From Candidatus Nanosynbacter sp. TM7-074 (GTDB lineage: Bacteria > Patescibacteriota > Saccharimonadia > Saccharimonadales > Saccharimonadaceae), in contig NZ_CP158487.1 in NCBI RefSeq assembly GCF_041006295.1, forward strand, positions 186,001 through 250,000: a stretch of DNA of 64,000 nucleotides. Direction: 5' to 3'. The translations under genes and the position numbers were made by a program. The notes under the pieces were generated by a model that worked only from the letters and a program-made list of their open reading frames with translations, did not search any database and was not told the origin of the DNA. This document shows, in pieces, positions 43,688-51,938 of the stretch (positions are counted from its first letter, which is position 1; each line of letters begins with the position of its first letter).

Positions 43688-44598
43688 AATTATCTTTTTC
43701 TCGAAAAAAATCTGATAAAAATTTAAGCCGTCGAGAGATTGCTGCTCGTCGGCAGGCTGAGAATTACGATAATCTACCGACGCAGTCATACCGCCGAAAC
43801 AGAACTCTTAATAGTCGCCAGACTATCTCACCGTTAGAGGCCTCTGAACGTCTTGAGGCGCATAATCTAGTAAAAAAACGTCGTCATATGATGCAGAAAT
43901 TATTTATAACTGCGGTATGTCTGTCCGTCGTGGTATTTTTATTGTTCCAGCTGACGATTAGTGTATCTGTCCAGACTCCTGACACTAAAAGTTCTAGCAA
44001 TTCTGGTAAATACGCCAGCGTTCTTAACGAATATTATAATGCCCATCCAGCTGAGCGGTTTAGGTTTTTTCTGAACAATAATGATTTGAGGCAGTTTTTC
44101 TTACAGAAAGCTCCTGAAGTAAAAACTATTCGTGTAGAGGGCGATTTCTTGGCGCGTTCAGCCGCTAAGTTAACTTTTCGTCAGCCAGTAGCTCAGTGGT
44201 CTTCTGGAAATAAAGTTTATTTTGTTGATGATAGTGGTGTTACGTTTGAGCAGAATTATTTTAACCCGCCTACGGTTGCGGTTCGCGACGAAAGTGGATT
44301 ACCTACTCGGGGTGGACAGGAGGTCATAAATCGGCAATTTTTAAGTTTTCTAGGGCAAGCCGTTTCTGAATTCTCGCAACATAAGCTTAAGGTGTCGGAA
44401 GCTATTTTGCCAGCAAATACCGTACGCCAAGTTTGGTTTAAGGTTGAGGGTAGGGAATCCCAGATAAGAATGACTGTTGATAGATCTGCCCGCTCTCAGG
44501 TAAGGCAGGCAATAGTAACTCTGGGATATTTAGATAAGAATGGTCAATCGTCAGGCTATATAGATGTTAGGGTAGACCAGCGGTCTTTCTATAAATAG
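43684..44598 (+). CDS. ftsQ: FtsQ/DivIB division protein
   Basis: 304 residues from GTG 43684, overlapping the murG stop by 4 bp. A basic cytoplasmic N-terminus of about 75 residues, one membrane helix (about 76-98), then a POTRA-like region (VKTIRVEGDFLARSAAKLTF) and the beta domain (PVAQWSSGNKVYFVDDSGV). Regulates septal synthesis through FtsL and the FtsW/PBP pair. ftsA and ftsZ do not follow; the CRISPR region does. Confidence 0.85.
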   Translation: MKLSFSRKKSDKNLSRREIAARRQAENYDNLPTQSYRRNRTLNSRQTISPLEASERLEAHNLVKKRRHMMQKLFITAVCLSVVVFLLFQLTISVSVQTPDTKSSSNSGKYASVLNEYYNAHPAERFRFFLNNNDLRQFFLQKAPEVKTIRVEGDFLARSAAKLTFRQPVAQWSSGNKVYFVDDSGVTFEQNYFNPPTVAVRDESGLPTRGGQEVINRQFLSFLGQAVSEFSQHKLKVSEAILPANTVRQVWFKVEGRESQIRMTVDRSARSQVRQAIVTLGYLDKNGQSSGYIDVRVDQRSFYK

Positions 44599-44605
44599 AG
44601 TAGTC

Positions 44606-44640
44606 AACTTCTCTTTTAGATAGAGTAAGTTCTCTTTTTG
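44606..44640 (+). terminator. Terminator of the dcw cluster
   Basis: AACTTCTCT and AGAGTAAGTT pair with one bulged T (44606-44614 with 44622-44631), followed by CTCTTTTTG. Confidence 0.65.
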
Positions 44641-45451
44641 TTCTATTATGGTTATCTAAAAATTATATATAATAATATAAAAATATGCAAAAGTCAAATA
44701 ATTAAGTCATGACAAACTAGGGGAGCGGGGAAATAAAAATAGGAAAATGTCAAATAATCAAAATCATATGTGTGGAAAACTTATAAGCGAATTGTATGTG
44801 ATACTTGTTGGATATAATGATGTAAAAATATCAATGTGGCATTTGTGGCGGGTGCTTTTAGATAAATGAATATTTTAAGTTCGTGTTTATCGGTGAGTTT
44901 TATTTAGCTTGTTGTGTAGCATGGCCTATGTTGAATGGATAGTGAAGTCCCCTGACTATTTTGGGTAAATAATTGTAATATTTATAGAGTGTGGCTACAT
45001 CAACGGACACATGTATACTCATATTAGGCGTATATTTATTATTACGTAAAATGTGCATTGTGCGACATTAGGACTATATCTAAAACATGATTACTCCCAT
45101 CGTCTTTTTTGGCGTAAATTTATTCTATTTTTATAAATTTAAGATCTCTTTTCTGATTTAGCTTCCTATCCACTGATGGTCCCTGTTTGGATTATCTGAT
45201 ATGCTGTTCTTTTGTGATGGCTTTATAAAACGTTTTTATGATTAGTTATTCTAGATGCTTAGATTTTTTGTTTTTAGGTACCCTTAAGATGTAAATATTT
45301 AGTTCGTATTTTGTTCTGTTTTATTAAGTCTGTTTTTTAAGGAGAGGGCTTGAAAGATAGAACAAACAAAAAAGGCGAATATATTCCTTAGGCTCAGGTA
45401 GTAAAATTTGTTTAAGAACAGTCGAATATATGCAACTATTTGTTGCGGTTT
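44641..45451. other. AT-rich gene-free region upstream of the CRISPR array
   Basis: About 810 bp without a credible gene on either strand; stops are frequent in all frames and composition is more A+T-rich than the dcw genes. Next to the array is a small hairpin GCAAC TATTT GTTGC (45432-45446). The right end is the expected leader position, since the first repeat follows. The rest may be decayed sequence. Confidence 0.5.
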
Positions 45452-46674
45452 GTTATAGTTCCCTAACAATTTAGATATTGGTATAATCATTCCGCAGAGC
45501 GTTATCGTTGCCGCTGAGTTATAGTTCCCTAACAATTTAGATATTGGTATAATCATTCCGCAGAGCGTTATCGTTGCCGCTGAGTTATAGTTCCCTAACA
45601 ATTTAGATATTGGTATAATAAACACTGACAACTTGGATTAACGTTTATAGTTATAGTTCCCTAACAATTTAGATATTGGTATAATCTATCCTCCGGTGTC
45701 CAGTCCGGCTTCAGCGTTATAGTTCCCTAACAATTTAGATATTGGTATAATGAGACTCTAGAAAAACTGAAAAAACAGAGGGTTATAGTTCCCTAACAAT
45801 TTAGATATTGGTATAATCAGATACAGATAAAAGCTAAATGTACCCTAGTTATAGTTCCCTAACAATTTAGATATTGGTATAATTCGCGGCGCTTCTGTTC
45901 AACCACTGCAATAGTTATAGTTCCCTAACAATTTAGATATTGGTATAATTAGTTAATAGGTAGAGCTTATGATTAACACGTTATAGTTCCCTAACAATTT
46001 AGATATTGGTATAATCATTTTTTGTGCCTCCTAATCAAATCAACGGTTATAGTTCCCTAACAATTTAGATATTGGTATAATGCACATAATAATCAGAATG
46101 CTGCTGAGGTGGTTATAGTTCCCTAACAATTTAGATATTGGTATAATGCACATAATAATCAGAATGCTGCTGAGGTGGTTATAGTTCCCTAACAATTTAG
46201 ATATTGGTATAATCGCGCTTTGACTGGTAAGTCTCCTCAATCTGTTATAGTTCCCTAACAATTTAGATATTGGTATAATCCGCGTCTTTCGCGCTCGCAA
46301 CTCCCCTGAGTTATAGTTCCCTAACAATTTAGATATTGGTATAATTCCAATGGTTGCCAAAATCGACATGGTTGAGTTATAGTTCCCTAACAATTTAGAT
46401 ATTGGTATAATCGGCCTTGTGCTTCAATCCCTTTTTCGTCGGTTATAGTTCCCTAACAATTTAGATATTGGTATAATGCAAAGGAGTAGGAGATGCCGCG
46501 AATTAGGTTATAGTTCCCTAACAATTTAGATATTGGTATAATAATCGAGTAGTACAGCCGATAGCCACCTCTGTTATAGTTCCCTAACAATTTAGATATT
46601 GGTATAATGGAGGCTTAGCTCGATGGCACAGCTCCAGAGTTATAGTTCCCTAACAATTTAGATATTGGTATAAT
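45452..46674 (+). CRISPR. CRISPR array, 19 repeats of 36 bp, 18 spacers
   Basis: Perfectly identical 36-bp repeats starting GTTATAGTTCCC and ending TTGGTATAAT. Spacers are 30 nt (spacer 16 is 29). Spacers 1 and 2 are identical, as are 10 and 11, leaving 16 distinct sequences. The repeat end is an extended -10 promoter (TGGTATAAT). Orientation on the + strand is set by the GTT start, by the anti-repeat of the tracrRNA at 51.5 kb, and by the terminator at the 3' side. The array is convergent with cas2-cas1-cas9. No degenerate terminal repeat is seen. Confidence 0.97.
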
Positions 46675-46683
46675 ACTTCCTCA

Positions 46684-46712
46684 AATCTCCCTCTGTTACG
46701 AGGGGGATTTTT
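46684..46712 (+). terminator. Terminator of the CRISPR array
   Basis: AATCTCCCTC / GAGGGGGATT (one G-U pair), 6-nt loop, then TTTTT, 10 nt after the last repeat and 3 nt before the end of cas2. Confidence 0.85.
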
Positions 46713-46714
46713 GG

Positions 46715-47038
46715 TTAGAAAAATGCTAATTGACCAGCGGGTACGTTCTTTTCTTGGACAGTTTTTTCGCCAACGATAACGTACATATGCGTGAATTGAT
46801 GTTCGGTCAAGTATAGTAATCGCACTGATCCGCTATCTGGTGCGTGGCGCTTAACGCGCATCATGTGCTTTTCAGCAACGTCACGATTTGGACATAACCG
46901 CGTATAAACGCTGTATTGCAGCATATCAAAGCCGTCATCCAGCAAGAACTTACGAAATTGTGTGGCGGCTCTACGCTCAGCTTTAGTATTGGTCGGCAAA
47001 TCGAAAAATACCGCGACCCTCATGATTTTATATGACAT
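46715..47038 (-). CDS. cas2: CRISPR-associated endoribonuclease Cas2
   Basis: 107 residues. Ferredoxin-like Cas2 with the metal Asp in VAVFFDLPT and the typical QYSVYTRLCPNRDVAEKHM. With Cas1 it forms the spacer-integration complex. ATG 47038 has GGGAAGGG just upstream; the inner ATG (MRVAVFFDLP) is the family-typical start and an alternative. It ends 10 bp after cas1. In this family Cas2 is structural in acquisition. Confidence 0.95.
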   Translation of the reverse strand: MSYKIMRVAVFFDLPTNTKAERRAATQFRKFLLDDGFDMLQYSVYTRLCPNRDVAEKHMMRVKRHAPDSGSVRLLYLTEHQFTHMYVIVGEKTVQEKNVPAGQLAFF

Positions 47039-47048
47039 CCCTTCCCTG

Positions 47049-47939
47049 TTAGGAGGCGATTTTTGGCAAAAGAAGCTTACGCGCCTCCTTTACCTCGATG
47101 CATTCGATAAAGCTTTCAACTGTTCGCTCGATCGCATGCTTTACAGTAAACTTCTTACCGTCAATTATAACATAATAATTTAATATGTCAATAATAAGCT
47201 GGCGATCGTGCTTGGTGAGGCTGGCGTCGCGGTCGCCGACGTGAAGCGGGGCGACTTTTTCTAGGATATATAAATCAACGGCGGCGCGATAGGGTTCTAT
47301 CAAGTCGTCAGCTAAATTAAAACTATTGAGCTCATTGTGATGGAAAATTCCTTGCGAAGCGACTAGCCCGCGGGCAGCAATGTGCCGAGCGATATGGCTG
47401 CGGACCATCGCGTAGCCATAGTTTAGCGCGGCATTATGCCAAATCGGCTTACGGCGTGTGGCGTCGTCGAGTAGCTGGTCAAAATATATGCGAGCAGCTA
47501 GCGACTCGCGATTACTAGTATCGCCTGATTTGACATCGCTAATATGGGTACGCAAGGCGGTGTCATCTAACCCGATAGATTGTAAGACATCGGCTTGGTT
47601 GGTGATTTTGCTGATGATAATTTGTTGCCACAATTGCTTTTTGAGCGGTTGACTCATGGCAAGTTGTTGGCGTGAAACTTTGGCCTGCCGTGAGTGCTGT
47701 GAATACGGCAGAAGTACGCTAGCTGGTAGATGCTTTTCGTCACAAATAACAGTTGTGGTGCCTTTGGTCGCCAACGCTGTGAGTAGATTTGTGGTCGCAG
47801 TCATGCCATAACCGTCCAGGATGAGCGCATCGATATCTTCAATCGGCAAAGTTGCCTCAGTTTCCTGCGCAATTACCAGCTGGTTGTCGCGCAAACTCAG
47901 TCTGGCAGGATTTTCGATAGCTACGACGCGCCAGGCCAT
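47049..47939 (-). CDS. cas1: CRISPR-associated integrase Cas1 (type II)
   Basis: 296 residues, the size of type II Cas1. The integrase triad can be placed: Glu145 (NRESLAARIYF), His200 (IFHHNEL) and Glu215 (DDLIEPYR), matching the E-H-E arrangement of S. pyogenes Cas1. The ATG follows the cas9 stop without a gap, and ACAGGTGG inside the cas9 end acts as SD. No cas4 or csn2 accompanies it, so the operon is type II-C. Confidence 0.96.
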   Translation of the reverse strand: MAWRVVAIENPARLSLRDNQLVIAQETEATLPIEDIDALILDGYGMTATTNLLTALATKGTTTVICDEKHLPASVLLPYSQHSRQAKVSRQQLAMSQPLKKQLWQQIIISKITNQADVLQSIGLDDTALRTHISDVKSGDTSNRESLAARIYFDQLLDDATRRKPIWHNAALNYGYAMVRSHIARHIAARGLVASQGIFHHNELNSFNLADDLIEPYRAAVDLYILEKVAPLHVGDRDASLTKHDRQLIIDILNYYVIIDGKKFTVKHAIERTVESFIECIEVKEARKLLLPKIAS

Positions 47940-50900
47940 TTATAACCACCTGTAGTTATCGCCGAGAACGGAGATGTCGTAACGTTCGATGAGAGTGGCT
48001 GTTTTGGCTGATTTGCTGATTAAGTCGTTATCGTTTTTACTTGTTTCGCTGTGCTTTATAAGTTTTAAACTACCGTTGTTAGTGTTATATTTTACGTAGT
48101 ATCCTTCAACGATCTCGTTATCAAAATATATTCGCACGTAGTCATTTGGATATATAGAGAATTGTTTTATAAATCCATTTTCTAGTGTTGCATATATTTT
48201 ATCATCCTTTGTTCGGATAGTGTCAAAATCTGCCTTTTCATTCTTACTTCGACCAGTCGGCGTCGGCAAAACTTCAATCTTTTGGGCGTTTATCAAATGA
48301 GTATAGACTGGAGCAAAATAATATTCGTATATGTCTTTATAGTTTTTGCGTTTATAAACATCAAGGCGAATAGTCTTGCCATTATTCACAAAAGCTCTTT
48401 GCTCGTTAACTAAGAATCCACTCCTTGAATCTCGTGTGTTATATATTTTTATACTGCGTACAATATTACCGCGTTTACTATCTTTTGTTGGTTTGTAAAC
48501 GTTCTCGGAGAATGCTTTTGCTGGATTGTCATTAGAATCCTTGAGCCGCTGTTCCAAAATTTTGTACAATTTAGGATCCGTTTCACGAATTGGTGAATCG
48601 TATAATTTTTTAAGATCTACAGAATGAAGCGGCATTCGTTGTTTGCGTGCAATGGCGGGCTTCCCTTTTTCGTCAATGTAGCCTGCTACGATTTTAGGTG
48701 ATCGGAAAGTTTCGCTATTTGTTGAGCCTTTTCCAGATCGTTTAGGCATGCGTGAAACAAATATAGGTAGTGTACTCAAACGAAATTCTTCATCGTAGTT
48801 TTTTAAACCAGTTAGTTCATTATGGAGCTCGCTTGGTGTATTGTATAGTTTACCGCGTTTTCGCACCTCCTTACCAAAATCATCCCAGGGCTCAAGATCT
48901 GCTATATGCTGTTCAAATTGATTACGATCAAGAACCTCGCCTGTTAGTTTGTCGACAATCTCGTTTTTATCAGTATATTTGAATAATTCGTAGTATTTAT
49001 TAAGACTGGATACTTTTTGAATAATGCCTGGGTCTGTCGCGGCAATAATGCAGGCATCAGTTGCATGATGCAAATTATTATCATCGCGATTTTTATTGCC
49101 AACACGCCACACTCTTCTTAAATATGAAGTGATTGGTCCGCTTGGCGAGAAGACTCTCTGCGTGCCAGTCTTGCCTTCAATTTTAGGAAAATCTAAATTA
49201 TCACGAATATATTGACGTAAAAAACGTGAAATATATCGAGTGTCGTTGAGCGCGCGTACATTCCAATCTTCAACTGGCTTACTTTTTGACAGAAGGCGAT
49301 CTCTTTTAGCGGCTGGCAATCCAGTGGTCGCTCTTACACGTGCTTCAAATTGTGTCCATTTTTTATTATCTCCACCCCACGCCTCATATGGTGTCAGATT
49401 TCCTTTCTCTTGATTCTCGTCTGCAAAAACCAAAACTTTATTGTTTAATCCATCGTTGCCGCAGCGTGAAAATGGTATAATGTGATCTATCTCGCCATAA
49501 TGTTCATCTGTGAAAAGATTTTCAAGATTTATTTCTGTGCCTGAGTAAAGACTAACACCGTTTTGCTGTTCACGTAATTTAAACTTAGTAATTTGTAGTC
49601 CTGTTGGTGTCGGTATATTAAATTCATTAATAAGCTTCTGTTTAATTTTTTCGTTATATTCAGCATTCTCGTCTTGAATCTTTTTTATCTTATCGCGTTC
49701 TTGCGCATTTTTTGCTAGTTCACTCGCCGCTTCTAACTTTACACTGTACGGCAAGCCGTACTTTCTGATTACAGCATTAACTACTTTAATAGTTTGAGAT
49801 ACCGCACGTTTGACGACGGGATTAGTGATTTGGTTTGCCTGTTTTTTTGATAGTGGTGGTAATTTCTTCTTGTTGCCAGAAAGACTTTGAGAAAAACTGT
49901 AGCCAGCTTTTTCGACCGCCTCGCTATAATTTAACCCTCTTAATAGCCATGGGGTTATTCTATGGAGAGAGTTAAATGACAAATGGACAAAGCCACTAAC
50001 GTTGATTGGTAAAAGTGCCTCGATGGCATCAGTGCTTATGTTTAACTTTGATAGCTCTGCGCGTAGACTTGAGTCGTCTTTATTTACTGTTAGTATCAAC
50101 CCTGCATTATCTAATAGTTCAAAATTGTTGGCAGCTAGTATATTCCAATCTTTTGGATATTGTTCAAGGTTCTTTTTGACAGTATGGTAAAATATCATTG
50201 AGTCAAATTTATTGCCTTCGCCGTTCTTTTTGTCGTCATTTTTAATTTTGCCGCGTATCATGCCTTGAGCAAAACTAAAGCTTTGATTACCCTTATATCC
50301 AAGTGTATCGCGAATGTGCTCATACTTTAACTCTTTAACGTTCTTTGCTTTTTTGATTATTTTTGCGATCTCGTTTTCAGATAACTGTCGAGTTTCTTGA
50401 TCGACTACAATGCGAAGATGAGATAGATTTTGGGCGAGACGAAATAACTCAAAACTATAGCTAGCCTTTGGTGCGCGAGGCTTTTCTAGTTCAAATTCAC
50501 AATAACCACGCATCTTTTTAATCAGTTCACTTGTCATGAATGGTCGCTGTGAAAATATACCATTGTAGTTGCCATTTTTTACATCACCATACAGCAAGGT
50601 CTGTATTTTTTCATATGGTAGTTTAAGGCCAAATTTTTCCTGAGACTCAAGAAGCAGCATAACTTCATCTTCAAAATTCTTACGAACAAATGAATTTTTA
50701 TATGTGCTTGTTTTATTACGTTTATTGTTCTTAAATTTTTCATCAAGCGTAAGTACTTTAGCGACTGATTTTGTCTTATACTTTTCCAAAAGCAGTTTGT
50801 TCTCAGAAACAGCAGATAACACTTGAGATCCTTCAGTATCCTGCTTTTCTACAGACATACGGTTACTTTTGTATCCACGTCTTTTCGCTATATGATAAAG

Positions 50901-51296
50901 AGCCACGAACAGTTCTTCTGGTGAGAGTTTTTCTTTTAAACCCTTGATACGTAGGGCGTAGGGGTCATAGGTTGGCTGCCATTTCTTAGGGTGAATTGGA
51001 CTAAGCATATCGTTTATGCGACTCTCTGATATCAGATTGTTATCAATAAAGAACCGCTTTAGATAATTAAGCCTTTGTCGGCGTCTCCTTAGTCGGTGTC
51101 TAGCGGATCTGGCAATCCTGCGTGGTTCAGCAAGACTCTTGCCGGTTTTTGGTACTTCTGGCCGCTCAAAAATCCTCACTCCCAAATCGTGAATACGTTC
51201 TTTATCCAAGTCTAGCACTGCCCAGCCGATTGAGCTCGTACCGACGTCTAGCCCTAGCGAATATTTTTTCGGTGAATATGAAGATTTCTGCGCCAT
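47940..51296 (-). CDS. cas9: RNA-guided endonuclease Cas9 (type II-C)
   Basis: 1118 residues, compact II-C size. RuvC-I LGLDVGTSSIGWAV with Asp17; arginine-rich bridge helix at about 57-83 (PRRIARSARHRLRRRRQRL); RuvC-II Glu522 (SVKLEAASELAKN); HNH Asp604-His605 and Asn628 (DHIIPFSRCG, ADENQEKGN); RuvC-III His744 and Asp747 (LHHATDACII). The HNH block is close to Neisseria Cas9 (DHALPFSRTW, SENQNKGN). All nuclease residues are intact. The C-terminal 250 residues should hold the wedge and PAM-interacting domains; the PAM cannot be read from sequence. SD AAAGGA is 9 nt upstream. More A+T-rich than the flanking dcw genes. Confidence 0.97.
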   Translation of the reverse strand: MAQKSSYSPKKYSLGLDVGTSSIGWAVLDLDKERIHDLGVRIFERPEVPKTGKSLAEPRRIARSARHRLRRRRQRLNYLKRFFIDNNLISESRINDMLSPIHPKKWQPTYDPYALRIKGLKEKLSPEELFVALYHIAKRRGYKSNRMSVEKQDTEGSQVLSAVSENKLLLEKYKTKSVAKVLTLDEKFKNNKRNKTSTYKNSFVRKNFEDEVMLLLESQEKFGLKLPYEKIQTLLYGDVKNGNYNGIFSQRPFMTSELIKKMRGYCEFELEKPRAPKASYSFELFRLAQNLSHLRIVVDQETRQLSENEIAKIIKKAKNVKELKYEHIRDTLGYKGNQSFSFAQGMIRGKIKNDDKKNGEGNKFDSMIFYHTVKKNLEQYPKDWNILAANNFELLDNAGLILTVNKDDSSLRAELSKLNISTDAIEALLPINVSGFVHLSFNSLHRITPWLLRGLNYSEAVEKAGYSFSQSLSGNKKKLPPLSKKQANQITNPVVKRAVSQTIKVVNAVIRKYGLPYSVKLEAASELAKNAQERDKIKKIQDENAEYNEKIKQKLINEFNIPTPTGLQITKFKLREQQNGVSLYSGTEINLENLFTDEHYGEIDHIIPFSRCGNDGLNNKVLVFADENQEKGNLTPYEAWGGDNKKWTQFEARVRATTGLPAAKRDRLLSKSKPVEDWNVRALNDTRYISRFLRQYIRDNLDFPKIEGKTGTQRVFSPSGPITSYLRRVWRVGNKNRDDNNLHHATDACIIAATDPGIIQKVSSLNKYYELFKYTDKNEIVDKLTGEVLDRNQFEQHIADLEPWDDFGKEVRKRGKLYNTPSELHNELTGLKNYDEEFRLSTLPIFVSRMPKRSGKGSTNSETFRSPKIVAGYIDEKGKPAIARKQRMPLHSVDLKKLYDSPIRETDPKLYKILEQRLKDSNDNPAKAFSENVYKPTKDSKRGNIVRSIKIYNTRDSRSGFLVNEQRAFVNNGKTIRLDVYKRKNYKDIYEYYFAPVYTHLINAQKIEVLPTPTGRSKNEKADFDTIRTKDDKIYATLENGFIKQFSIYPNDYVRIYFDNEIVEGYYVKYNTNNGSLKLIKHSETSKNDNDLISKSAKTATLIERYDISVLGDNYRWL

Positions 51297-51329
51297 GAAG
51301 AAGTCCTTTGTTATGCTATGTTTGAGATA

Positions 51330-51335
51330 ATTATA
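51330..51335 (-). promoter_or_regulatory. cas9-cas1-cas2 promoter -10 box
   Basis: TATAAT on the reverse strand; +1 near 51323 gives a 27-nt leader with AAAGGA. A weak -35 (TTTCAA) lies 17 nt upstream. Confidence 0.6.
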
Positions 51336-51380
51336 TAATCAAAAGTTTATAATTGAAAGCGTAAGTGTATTTATGTAAAT

Positions 51381-51518
51381 AAAAAGATAATCCGCCCAAC
51401 AAGTGAGCGGATTAGTGCTTTGCTCCAGTATTTCATATACTTTACAGCGGATTTTTACCGCCAGATTATTATAGAAACCTAGAACAATTTAGATATTGGT
51501 ACAATCCTTACTTAAGGG
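51381..51518 (-). ncRNA. Predicted tracrRNA
   Basis: On the reverse strand a 38-nt anti-repeat (51505-51468) pairs with the whole CRISPR repeat: a 3x3 internal loop near the repeat 5' end, a 2-nt bulge, and a compensating G-U pair where the repeat TATAAT faces ATTGTA. Downstream are hairpins GCGG-UAAAAAU-CCGC and AGUAU-AUGAA-AUACU, then an 8-bp stem UAAUCCGC/GCGGAUUA (51414-51388) and UCUUUUU. A TACAAT -10 at 51530-51525 predicts a start near 51518, about 138 nt in total. Stands just upstream of cas9 on the same strand. Confidence 0.85.
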
Positions 51519-51524
51519 ACTGTA

Positions 51525-51530
51525 ATTGTA
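51525..51530 (-). promoter_or_regulatory. tracrRNA -10 box
   Basis: TACAAT on the reverse strand, 7 nt before the inferred tracrRNA start at 51518; no good -35 at 17 bp. Confidence 0.5.
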
Positions 51531-51577
51531 GTTTAGCGCACTTATTATGATTGCGCAAGTGTCTGGTTAAATAGTGC

Positions 51578-51583
51578 TATAAT
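51578..51583 (+). promoter_or_regulatory. Extended -10 of leaderless speD
   Basis: TGCTATAAT, last base 8 nt before ATG 51591. Divergent from the tracrRNA promoter. Confidence 0.7.
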
Positions 51584-51590
51584 TACTAAT

Positions 51591-51938
51591 ATGAACACAT
51601 CTGGGATACAATCTATCGCCATTAAGGTGAGCGGATCTAACTCTGCCCTGCTTGATGATGCAGATGGGTTGCAGAAACTAATGCGCGACATTGCCGAGGC
51701 GGCTAGCTTACATCCCTTAGAGTCGGTAACTCATCAGTTCTCGCCGCAGGGAGTTAGCTCTGCCCTGCTTTTGTCTGAATCACATATCGCAGTTCACACA
51801 TGGCCGGAAAATGGTACTGCCTATATATCAATGACTACTTGTAAGATTTTAGAAGATGTCACCGTTCAGCAAATACAAGAATTGATTTGTCGAGAATTGG
51901 CGGTTGAATGCGTAACTATGAAAAAGGTAGATTTATAA
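51591..51938 (+). CDS. speD: S-adenosylmethionine decarboxylase proenzyme
   Basis: 115 residues, the short bacterial class 1B form. The self-cleavage site is Glu63-Ser64 in LSESHIAVHTWPE, where the serine becomes the pyruvoyl cofactor; the catalytic Cys84 lies in SMTTCK. Makes decarboxylated AdoMet, the aminopropyl donor. Its stop overlaps the next start, and an aminopropyltransferase is two genes on, so this is a polyamine-type operon. Confidence 0.95.
   Translation: MNTSGIQSIAIKVSGSNSALLDDADGLQKLMRDIAEAASLHPLESVTHQFSPQGVSSALLLSESHIAVHTWPENGTAYISMTTCKILEDVTVQQIQELICRELAVECVTMKKVDL

Noticed and set aside
44641..45451. Hidden gene in the gap before the array
   Set aside because: All frames are interrupted frequently and no SD or leaderless promoter precedes a usable frame.
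45299..45631. Open reverse-strand frame with repeated IIPISKLLGNYN
   Set aside because: It is the CRISPR repeat read in translation (66-bp period keeps the frame); not a gene.
46040..46393. Second reverse-strand repetitive frame in the array
   Set aside because: Same artefact of identical repeats and 30-nt spacers.
51468..51505. An orphan degenerate CRISPR repeat upstream of cas9
   Set aside because: Its mismatches form loops and a G-U pair and it is followed by hairpins and a terminator on the reverse strand, so it is the tracrRNA anti-repeat.
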